DNA from: Mixophyes australis
Lineage: Eukaryota; Chordata; Amphibia; Anura; Limnodynastidae
DNA: 64,000 nt
NCBI GenBank assembly: GCA_036250195.1
Contig: JAVHZZ010000011.1
Span: 58,780,919-58,844,918 of the forward strand
Direction of reading: 5' to 3'
Numbering within the stretch: position 1 is the stretch's first letter; each line of letters begins with the position of its first letter. The translations under genes and the position numbers were made by a program. Of the stretch, positions 11,250 to 20,417 are shown piece after piece. The notes below the pieces were generated by a model. It did not search any database, was not told the origin of the DNA, and saw only the letters and a program-made list of their open reading frames with translations.

Positions 11250-12318
11250 CACTTGGTCCGGTGCCGCAAGAACCCGGAAGGCTGCAAAGGACGCAAGCGG
11301 TTGCAGTCCAAGAGCCTTGTAGGTACAGCACAGCACGGGCTACAGAGCACCCAGAGGAAGCCTATCAGAGGAGTTGCAAGAAACGTGAGCCATGAACAAG
11401 TATAACTCCTAAAACTGGATGAACTATGGGGATTATGTCGGGCAAGGGAAATTGCCACTACCCACGATGACTTCAGGCCACAACTAGTGGAAAAACTACG
11501 CAAATGGGACCTGTGCCTAATCGATGATGCGGGCAGGAAGGAAATAGCAGACGTCCCAGCAGTGGAAGCCACCCAAGTTGGAACTTATGTTGCAGAAATC
11601 CTGGAAGCCAAGGAGTTGGGTAAGGACTAGGAGCAACCTCGTATATTGGTGCTGAGTGATGGGAGATTCATATGTGCAAAACTGTCTGATGTGGACTTTA
11701 TTAAGGAAAGTCAGGAGAACTTCCCAGATGTGGTGGGGGAATGGTCCAAGGAGACTGGGGTGAGCTTATATACTACCTCACTGCCTGAGGAGCAGGCACG
11801 ACTGGAACCCTCAGACCTTGCCCTACTCTTTCAGGAGCAGCCAGTAAGGATTCAGGAGATCGCAGCTACCATACAATCATCCCCCACCACAGGCCAGTCA
11901 GCAGTGCACAGTGGAAGCTATGACTATGGTCAGCTTCGTCAAGAGCTACATCACGTCCTCAGTCAATGGATCCGGAGAAAAGGACTTGAGCTGGTAAAAG
12001 CAGGGCTGACTGAAATATTTCCCAGCCTTCAATTGGGTGGCAAAGTGTAACCCACAGTCCTGGGAAAAAACAGAAAAGGGGCAGAGTGAAGGCCCAAGGC
12101 GACCCAGCAACCGAGGACCTGCGATACCACACTCGGGAAAAGTCTGGAAGCGGTGCCATCGATGTGGATACCGGGGGCATCTTCGACTGGAGTGTCAATT
12201 AGACCTTTTCCCACCCACGGGAGTTGTTGGTAGGAGCCACCCCCGGAAAAACAAACACTACCACCCTGATGCGCCAGAGGCGAGGGGGGGTAAGTGCCAC
12301 TTGCAATGCTGTGGCTGA
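11250..12318 (+). pseudogene. Broken gag of the LTR element
   Basis: Gag would form the particle. One frame can be followed from about 11250 to 12050 but has in-frame stops at 11403-11405 and about 11628-11630. The segment after the first stop (LLKLDELWGLCRAREIA...) has the look of a SAP-type helix pair. After 12050 the homology continues in another frame that carries a CCHC knuckle, CHRCGYRGHLRLEC, near 12152-12193, so there is also a frameshift. The gene is dead; the domain order (helical region, then zinc knuckle) is normal for Gag. Confidence 0.7.
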
Positions 12319-12374
12319 CATGAGGCAAACAACAGGAGGACGCCTTTACAGGCACTTGAAACCTGTATGGGTGG

Positions 12375-12886
12375 ATGGCTGAAAAGCCTAAGGATTTAGT
12401 GACTATGGGGCAGCCATCACCCTGGTACGGCCTGAGTTGGTGGATTCCAGAAGTATTATTCCCAACAAGTGCTTTAAAGTTAGGATGGAGGATGGACAAT
12501 GGGCAGAGATTCCAACAGCCCAAGTCCAGTTGCATTGGGGCCATTGTAACAACCTGGTGGAAGTTGGAGTTATGGCGGGAATGTTCAATGAGGTGATTTT
12601 GGGCAATGATTTGGGGCAAGACATCAGGAATTATTTTGTTGGAAAAGATGCCCATAGAAAGGCGAGCCCCAGGCAGAAGAACTACCACCCCTACATGTCA
12701 GTGACAAGCGGGCAGAAGAACAACCACCCCTACATGTCAGTGACAAGCGGGTATCAGCAACCTCTCTTTTCCATCTCTGGGCCTCTGAGGGTGAGTAGCC
12801 AAGACCATCCTGAGGGGGGGTTAGTCCTGGGGGAAGAGGATAAATCTAAACTGCAAGAAGCCCAGTTACTAGATCCAAATCTATAA
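12375..12886 (+). pseudogene. Aspartic protease remnant with altered active site
   Basis: A retropepsin-like fold is suggested by DYGAAITLVRPELVD near 12400-12445 and VILGNDLG near 12595-12618, the usual start and flap-end motifs. The active-site triad reads D-Y-G where the family has D-S/T-G. The catalytic aspartate is present but the substitution would be expected to harm activity. The frame is open to 12886; beyond the protease domain it includes two copies of a 39-bp direct repeat at about 12677-12752 (YHPYMSVTSG and HPYMSVTSG). Confidence 0.6.
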
Positions 12887-12889
12887 GGG

Positions 12890-13862
12890 ATGCGGGCACT
12901 AGCAGATATGTCATATAAAACTGGGGTGGTAGAGGAATGTGCTTGGTTGGACGTGTTACTGTATATGGTGTCCAGCCCAAATCATAGGTACAGGTTGGTA
13001 GTCCCACCTGAATATCGGGATCGGTTCATAGCTCAGGCCCATGGGGAAGAGGGTACCGATCACCGAGGAAAGAGGAGAACACGAGCCAGGCTCAGACAGT
13101 GTCACGGATCAACGTAGAAATACAGCTAAGGAGCCATGGATAGGTGAAAAAACAAACAATGTTTATTGCTGGAGAGTATGAACAGTTGATGACATAATAA
13201 CTTGCAGAATTTACCAGATATACAGCAGTGGCAGGTAAATGGAAGGTGAGGAAATATTCCAGGCAGCATGCACAGGGAAATGCACAGATAAGTCCCAGGT
13301 CCACATAAGGAACAGGTCAGCAGGTTGTATGATGAAATAGATCTCCAGCAGCATAAATCCACGAGCACAAACAGGAGGAAGTGACCACAGAGAATAACCT
13401 CAGAATGTGACAACAGGATGGAACAACAGGATGGGACAACAGGTCAGCAGAATGAATGATGAGATCCTAATGCAGTATAATCACAGGAACAACGCAGGAG
13501 GAAGAATCACAGGGTGTAACAACAGGATATGACATCAGTAACCAGCAATGTGTGTTGGGAGTGACAGGTATATAAAGGGAAATGAGAACACACCCAGATG
13601 CATGGAATAATTAGTGAATAGTGTTAACTCCTAAGGTACTAGGAGCACCACAGGCACAATAGCAGCACCTCTGGTGAGCAGAGGTACAGCTGCTAAGACA
13701 CAAAATGAACACAAAATAGTAAAGTCTGATAGTCCAGGTTAGGAGCTGCCAGGCAAAGCAGTATGCTGCAGGCAGATCGTGACAGACAGCAGTTTATGTG
13801 GTTAGGTTTAGCGAGGGATATAGCCCGCTACATAGCCAACTGTTCAGACTGCAAGAATATGT
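12890..13862 (+). pseudogene. Integrase N-terminal zinc domain, split by a solo LTR
   Basis: The sequence YRLVVPPEYRDRFIAQAH before the insertion and MWLGLARDIARYIANCSDC after it are the two halves of the H2C2 zinc-binding domain found at the start of retroviral and gypsy integrases. The solo LTR at 13100-13784 lies between them with a GACAG duplication. No catalytic core (DDE) is found downstream, so only the N-terminal domain remains. The preceding RT and RNase H are missing. Confidence 0.72.
13100..13784 (-). mobile_element. Solo LTR (685 bp), TSD GACAG
   Basis: Ends read TGTCACGGATC and GATCGTGACA, with GACAG at 13095-13099 and 13785-13789. On the minus strand a CTTTATATACC box lies near 13570 and AATAAACATTG near 13160, so the LTR is in the minus orientation. 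It interrupts the integrase zinc domain of the older element. Confidence 0.85.
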
Positions 13863-14357
13863 TAGGGCAGGGCTGCAGCAGTAACAGTCAGAAACAGGAG
13901 GGGAGAAGGCAGCATAGAAAGCAGAACATTGATAACTGCGTGATGTTGCTCTCAGTAGTCCCTGTAGGAGATAGTGTGCAGCAGGATTCCTACAAAAAGC
14001 CAGTCCATAAGCGGATGCAGGCTGGGGAAACGAGTAATTCCAGGGCAGAAGGGAATTGGGGAAGGTGGAGGTGTGGCCAGACAGGACCCCAGACAACCAG
14101 GGAAAGGCAGTCAGTAGGGTTCTCAGGAAGTAGGGCTCAGAGTAGCTACTGGAGCAGGAGACCGAGACTTCCTGCAGAGGCTCTGGGAATTGACCGATGC
14201 TGGCGGATACAAGAATATAACAGGGTGCAACAAGTGAACGCTGGAGGCTGCGCACAGCCCAGCAGGAAATTGGTTCACCTCGCAGGAGACTGCATAAAAC
14301 CTGCAGTAGTGTCTGCAGAAGAGACTGGGGCTCAAGTTTAAAAAGTGGGTCAGGAAT
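13863..14357 (+). other. 3' internal region of LTR element, with purine tract
   Basis: The frame is open to 14341 but after the integrase fragment it has no recognised domain. A purine-rich run, AAAAAGTGGGTCAGGAA (14341-14357), lies directly before the 3' LTR and fits a polypurine tract that primes plus-strand synthesis. Confidence 0.5.
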
Positions 14358-15024
14358 GTGATGAAACGGGGTGCTACTGGACCGAGAACTTTGTATTCAT
14401 CGCCCGTTTCTCATAGTTTAATGTACTTTTTAATCCTTGGCCCAGTCTAAGTATATGCAGCAGAGCATCTGTGTATTATGTGTATTATTGTTTCATGTTA
14501 TTAGGTACATTTTGCCCTTGCTATTACCTGCAATATTGTATGTAATATAAATATAAAGAATATTGCCATACTGTCAAAAGCAGTCATTTGCTTGTTTTAG
14601 ATAATGTAATTACCATTTGTCTCAAATGTCTATTGTATGAGGTGCAGCTGAGATTTGGTTTGTAATAAGAACAATGTCTGAGTTAACTAGCTAGGTCAAC
14701 AGGTAATCTGAGAGGTAATGAGGTTAGAACTTCTAAATGATATACAATGTGCCTCCACAGTAATATATTGCCTGAAATAGCATGGGGAAATGTATCAATA
14801 TGTATCAATATACATTGTCACGGGCACTAGGAGTCTTTACCCAGGGATCACCAGGTGATAGGCTTACCAGAGCAGTATAGGTGGTAATATGGTACTCTGG
14901 TAGCAGGGTGATCACGGAACAGGAAATAGCAGATGATGAGATGCTCAGGAAAGTCTATGACTAGCAGCACTGGTAATATGGAGGTAATAATGCACGAGGA
15001 ACTGTATGGACAAAGGACACGTGA

Positions 15025-15295
15025 AGGTAGTCAGTGGTCTGCGATAGCAAGTTGTACCACTGCTATAGTGAGGAGGAATGTCCAACAGAAACGAGGAGGT
15101 GATGAGAGTCAGCGGTCTGCGGATAGCAAGTTGTACCGCTGTCTGAGTGAAGGAATGGAATCCAAGTGGAGGTATCCGGGTAGTCAGTGGTCTGCGTTAG
15201 CAAGTTGTACCACTGCTATGTGAGAGGATACTGGAACAGGTGATACAGGAAACAGGGATCAGTGGTCTGCCTCTAGCAAGTTGTACCACTGAATA
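15025..15295. repeat. ~75-bp direct repeats in solo LTR
   Basis: Four copies of a unit containing GTCAGTGGTCTGCG, ATAGCAAGTTGTACCACTG at about 15029, 15108, 15181 and 15257. Confidence 0.8.
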
Positions 15296-16019
15296 TATAT
15301 GTGAGGAGGAGCACGGGGAGAGACTGCAATACAGGAGATACACGGGCACCTTAATCTTGATCCACAATAATATGCACAATATATAAATGACTGAACAGCA
15401 CTGCAATAATAGAAAGTCACTTGAGGTAATCCGGCACAAGATAACACAGTCAATGATGGTAATAGACTCAGCGGATAGCAAACTCCAGAGGAGAACCAAC
15501 ACAGTCCAGCAAGATATGCAATACACCAGCACAGTCAATGAGAAGTATGCATACCGTGGTTCAGAAGCAGGCTGTCAGACAGGAGTGCAGAGATACCTGA
15601 ACGGCTGGAGGCCGGCAGGATGCGAAGTCCCTGGATGGGTGAAGCGGTAGTCAAGTAGGTGCAGCGCACAAGTAGGTAGACCAGCAGGGAAACAAATACT
15701 CAGGAAGCAGTAGTATGTAGAACTGGACTCCTGGAGGAGCCTGAAGAGAAGCGATGGTCTAGCTGAGAGGCAAGTAGTGAGGCGCAGATCCGATGCTGAC
15801 AGGCGGGTAGAGACCAGCGGGATCACAGGAAAGCATGGAGAGCGGATCAGCTGTAGAAGGACGAGTAGAGCTGAGGAGTAGCAGCAGCAGGACTCTGCAG
15901 ACACACGGAGGTAGCCAATAGCAACCAGCAGGTGCAGTAACGATGGAACACGGGGAAGCAGAGCTGAGCTGGAACTGTTGATCACGGAGAGCAGCGGATA
16001 GCAATAGTAGAAGCAGTCT

Positions 16020-16335
16020 CGAGGAAACACGGGAGAGTTGAGATGAGCTGAAGACTGAAGCGCACAGAGGCAGCGGATAGGAATCAGCCAAACAGTCACG
16101 ATGAAACACAGACGAGTTGCAGGTTGAAGACTGTAGTGCACGGAGGCAGCGGATAGGAATCAGCTAACAGTCACGATGATGCACAGGTGAGTTGATGTAG
16201 ATTGAAGACTGTAGTGCACGGAGGCAGCGGATAGGAATCAGCTAACAGTCACAATGATATAATAGAGTTGAAGTGGCTTGAAGACTGTAGTGCACGGAGG
16301 CAGCGGATAGGAATCAGCTAACAGTCACGATGATA
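16020..16335. repeat. ~78-bp direct repeats in solo LTR
   Basis: Four copies of a unit with TGAAGACTGTAGTGCACGG, AGGCAGCGGATAGGAATCAG and CTAACAGTCACGATGA at about 16045, 16125, 16205 and 16280. A related AGCAGCGGATAGCAATAG occurs just upstream. Confidence 0.8.
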
Positions 16336-16339
16336 CACA

Positions 16340-16425
16340 GGAGGGTAGAAGTGGTATGGGAACCACAGGAGTAGAAGTGGTTTGGAAACCACAGAGGTAG
16401 AAGTGGTTTGGAAACCACAGGAATC
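16340..16425. repeat. 24-bp direct repeats in solo LTR
   Basis: Three to four copies of GTAGAAGTGGTTTGGAAACC followed by ACAG. The TGGTTTGGAAACCA core is itself palindromic. Confidence 0.75.
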
Positions 16426-17399
16426 AGCAGCGCTAAATACACGAGGAAACACAGGAACACCTACAGAGACTCATGGGGAATGAGACTCCAAGATCAGGCC
16501 ACGTGGTATTGACCACAGGTGCTTAATATAGGGAGTGTTGCCTGATCTGCCAATTAAGTTAAAGGAACAGGTACTGAAGGGTTTGAAAGGGTTGCGCATG
16601 CGCAGACCCTCAGGATGGAGGACGGCCACGGTTCCTAAATGTCCGGGAAGAAGCACTCACAGTCCGGTGAGTGACATACATGTTATTGTATCGAAATGTA
16701 TCACAGACTTATATTGTGTAACACTGCTGATATAATGTGTCAAAAGTCTTATTGTTTCATGTAAGCGTGCAGTGTCATTCCTTGATGTACTATTGTAACC
16801 CCATGTGTAGTGTATCCAGCCAAAACAGCTAATTGAGTCAAGCCATTCTATTGTATAATCAAGATAACAGGGACAGTATGTCTAGCAGCTAAAGTGTTGA
16901 CTGGGAGACCCCTTCTGTAAGGGGGAGGTTTGAGACATTTGACTCTACTTCCTGTGTATACAGCAAATAATATAGGGAGAGGAGAATGCCAGGTGAGCTA
17001 TTCTAGTTTGGAGGATTCTGGTGTACAAGACAGCAGCGAAAAGGACACTGGGCCAGGCATTGTGGTGCCGCTGGAGGAAACCCTTCCAGGACAGGGTTGG
17101 TGTGAGCCAGTAACCCAGGCTGGGAGACACCATAACTGTTTTGCTAATCGGTAGTGGTAATATTGCGGGAGGATAAGACTCTGAAAGAGACCGAGATTAT
17201 TACTTTGGAGTGCTGACTGCAAGAGGCTGCAGGAGGATAGATGCTACCATTTACCCTGTAACTTGTGAATGTCTTGTGGTGTTGTGCTGTCGTAATAAAG
17301 TCTTATGTTGGCTATATTATGGTCTATCCGAATAAGTTGACTGGTGGGTAACTGCCATCCCAGCTAAGGGTGGTATCCTCACACTCCCGAACAGCAATT

Positions 17400-18739
17400 C
17401 CTTAGCTGTACCAGAAGGTTAAACATAAAGTAATTCAATCCATAGAAAATGCCATTTAACTAACTCTTCAAGTAACTATGTAGACAAGCGGTACTGGTCA
17501 TGCAAAAGACTACATGAACGTGACAGCCCACTGGGCAGGTGTAGCGCCTTCAGAATAAGCAGCGTCTGTATTATCATCATCCTCCTTCTCATCCTTTCAG
17601 CAAAGTAATGCTAGCACACAATTCCAGGCCATTCACAAGCAAGCTACTCTCTGTATTGTTGGCGTCACTAAAAATCATACCAGTCTCAGTTTGTTGGAAA
17701 AACTAAGAAATGTCCTAGAAAATTGGCTCCCACATGCTGTCTAATAACAAATAAATCATCCATTGTCTTTTTCCTGCCATTTCACCTCTGGGTTCAACGC
17801 ACCTTGGTCTGTTTTATTTTCTAAAATGACTATTGATATTGCTGCTAGCCGTCTAATGAGCTTTTATTTCTGTTACTGCTCTAACTGTTCTAACTGTCTA
17901 CAATGTGACACACATGCTGTCTACTCTTAAAAATAATAATTAGGTCCATTGTCTTTCTCCCACTATTTCACTTCAGTGTGAGGTCCACCTTACTCAATCT
18001 TCTTTTCTAAAGTGACCATCATATCAGCCAGTGCTCTACATGTATGATTTAAAGGTGTCCTTTACTTTATTAAACTGACATGCTATCTGCCACTGCTGTG
18101 CCACTATATTTCATATGTGTTGTATATTTTTTTAAGCTGCCATCTATTTGTGCCGCTGCTGTGTCTTACTATTTTTAGCCAGCCAACTCGCTGCAGCAGT
18201 GATAATAGTGAGGTGGTCTTTGTAAAATATAATGTAAATGACTGTAGATTGATGATAATGATACAAATACTAATGTAGGAACAAAAACAGCTTAACAGCT
18301 TGTTTTTCACAATTTTTGCATGAAATCCAGATTCAAAACCAAAACACATGAGGTTTTTTGGCCAAAATTAAAACCAAAACACAAAGATGGTTTTAGAGCC
18401 AAAACCAAAACCTAGGGGTCTGCACTAGAGATGCTCACTGACCCCCGTGAAGGGATTTTGGTTTTGGTTTTGGATCTGGATTAGCTTCGTGTTTTGGTTT
18501 TGGTTTTGGCAAAATCACCCTCGTGGGTTTCAGTTTTGGTTTTGGATCTGTATTTTTTTAGAAAAATTGCTAAAATATGCTAAAATCACATAATTTTGCT
18601 GTTATTTTGATCCTACATTATTATTAACCTCACTAACACTAATTTCAAGTAATTTGCAGTCAGTTTTGACCACCTCACAGGTCACATAATTATTTTCATA
18701 CATTTTTGAAACAATACTGCAGCGACCTGGCTGCAGTAT
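17400..18739. repeat. hAT-like non-coding transposon remains
   Basis: Degenerate sequence without ORFs. A unit around ACACATGCTGTCTA...TCCATTGTCTTTCTCCC is repeated at about 17730 and 17905. At 18350-18560 there are many GGTTTTGGTTTTGG/CCAAAACCAAAACC tracts in opposed orientation around TAGAGATGCTCACTGACCCC at 18429, a terminal sequence similar to the TAGAGATGAGC end of the hAT element at 41790. I could not define both ends. The Penelope-like element has inserted at 18740. Confidence 0.45.
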
Positions 18740-19734
18740 TGTCAACAATAATATGTAGAAAACCTACAGGCGCTAATACATATTCTCTATAAAGTATAGA
18801 ATGGAAGAATACTTAAATCATATGATGGTAATCCTCCAATTCTTATTTCTCCCAGATTGTTCATATATTCATAGAACAAAGAGAGAAGAGCAAAATAGTG
18901 TAATACAATCACAAAAAAACATTTATCAAATTTGACAAATTGGACTAGAATTTCAAATTGAAACAGAAAATCTTCTTTAATCTGTAGACGCCCCCTTTAG
19001 TGGGGTACTCACGAGAATTAGATAAAATATAAGCCCATCGAGTTGTAGTTTTTCTTTTCTTTACTCTTCATAGGATCTTGGTCCGTAAGTCAACTCCATT
19101 GTAAATCATCATATGAGTTTCACCAGAAAAATAATAATAAAATATATCTAGTGTGATATTGCTTTAAAAAAATGTATTCATATATTCACAAAGATATAAT
19201 ATAAAACAATAAAACAATGTATATCTACTCCTACCAGACAAATGATGTGTTCAGGCAGTTGGTATAAGTTCACAAAGCTTCCAAGTAGGTGACAATGTAG
19301 AACAGCCAAAACAGAACATCAAAGGAGTGGAGGAGATAGAATCATCAGTCAACAAGCTCCAACATGTTTCGACCTGGAATGGTCTTTCTCAAGGTGCATA
19401 GTGGACTGAACCCTCCTGTGGGCAATTTATACTGAAATCCTCCAATCAGGGCATTTCTTTCAATAGAACTGGTGAAACATCTTGTATTCTAATCTTATTA
19501 ATATAATTACTTTACAGGTTATGTAAAATACAAATATAAAAACCTTTACAGACCTTTCTTATCAAAATAAAGAGGTAACAAACATTTCTAAATAAAACAT
19601 CCGACTTGCGCGATGTCACTTCCGGTTTTGAAACACAATGACATCATATCCGGTTGAGCGATTTTTAACAAACTAGTAAAACAAATACTTCCAATATTCT
19701 CAACATAATTCCTTTACATATAGTCCCTTAACAT
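18740..19734 (+). repeat. Left arm of the inverted terminal repeat
   Basis: This is the reverse complement of 23293-24288 along its whole length with only scattered differences (for example CATATCCGGTTGAGCG against CGCTAAACCGGATATG). Both contain a run reading CATGTTTCGACCTGG or its complement. Confidence 0.92.
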
Positions 19735-20170
19735 ATAGTATGGGAATCGTAATAAGCAATTCACATTCCCTCTGCAAAACGTTTATCAAGCATGATGTCA
19801 CTTCCGGTTCCCAGACAAAGTGACATCATATCCGGTTTGGCGTTTTATCTAACAAAAGTTATTTTTAAAAAATATGACTACAAATGGTATAAGTCCAACA
19901 CGATATATAAGGAAAGACTCTCCCATCCCACTATACATATTAAATACAGAATACATATGATACTGCATCGCTTCTGATTTCACTAGACAATGAGGCTAGA
20001 TATGAGGTACACAATGAAATATATAAGTATATGAATCGAAAAAAAATTCTGTTATAAAAAGCATGTAATGGATATAAAAAACAAGACTATTATAACATAT
20101 AAATGGACCAAATCGCGTAACGTCATTTCCGGTGTATGAACATAGTGACGCTACATCCGGTTTAGCGATA
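19600..20170. repeat. Three diverged copies of a CpG-containing motif
   Basis: A block of the form GATGTCACTTCCGGTT, ~15 bases, GTGACATCATATCCGGTT, GCG occurs at about 19612-19665, 19793-19845 and 20117-20168. Each block is an imperfect dyad. Only the first lies inside the inverted repeat, so a matching fourth copy is at about 23365-23425. Confidence 0.75.
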
Positions 20171-20417
20171 TATGCCAAACTTATATACAAATACATACAG
20201 AACAAAATAAACAGATTCTGAATACATATTCAACATATACAGAATATCCAAGTAACAACATTCCGGAAATTCAGATTTTTCATTCTGGTAGTATCGTAGT
20301 ACAAAGTAGAAATTCTTGATGTCATATGATGTACATCGGTTGTCATAGAAACAAAAAGAAATATATGTATGAGAGAAAACAGAACAGTGCAATGTCTTGT
20401 CATCACAAAAAAGTAAT

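Larger units (their letters stand above)
14816..16676 (-). mobile_element. Solo LTR (1861 bp) with internal tandem repeats, TSD TACAT
   Basis: Ends read TGTCACGGGCACTAGG and GGTGAGTGACA, flanked by TACAT at 14811-14815 and 16677-16681. On the minus strand it starts TGTCACTCACCGGAC, has a CCCTATATTAAGC box near 16525, and resembles the gypsy-type LTRs at 13100 and 1450 in general design. Three separate tandem arrays swell its interior, making it far longer than usual. No coding sequence. Confidence 0.82.
10196..17383 (+). mobile_element. LTR retroelement with nested solo LTRs, TSD CTCCC
   Basis: A plus-strand LTR element: 5' LTR 10196-11228, primer-binding region, broken gag, protease and part of integrase, a purine-rich tract, then a 3' LTR 14358-17383. 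The 5-bp duplication CTCCC stands at 10191-10195 and 17384-17388. Reverse transcriptase and RNase H are absent between protease (to ~12.65 kb) and integrase (from ~12.98 kb), an internal deletion. Two solo LTRs of another family are nested within it (13100-13784 and 14816-16676). Gag and protease type suggest Ty3/gypsy-like, but without RT an endogenous-retrovirus class cannot be excluded. Confidence 0.8.
14358..17383 (+). repeat. 3' LTR, split by a nested solo LTR
   Basis: It begins TGTGATGAAACGGGG after the purine tract and ends GGTATCCTCACA next to the CTCCC duplication. Removing the nested element at 14816-16676 and one copy of its 5-bp duplication leaves about 1160 bp. A TAATAAAG signal lies near 17295. 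Only the extreme ends and short blocks resemble the 5' LTR; most of the middle differs, which is unusual for the two LTRs of one element. Confidence 0.65.

Noticed and set aside
12029..12688. Minus-strand ORF of 219 aa
   Set aside because: Antisense to the zinc knuckle and protease of the LTR element; no recognisable motif.
13100..13784. Considered a DNA transposon because of TGTCACG...CGTGACA inverted ends
   Set aside because: The 5-bp duplication, TG...CA limits, promoter and AATAAA order fit a solo LTR better.
15575..16141. Minus-strand ORF of 188 aa
   Set aside because: It lies in a solo LTR with tandem repeats; composition is Cys/Ser/Leu-rich with no domain.
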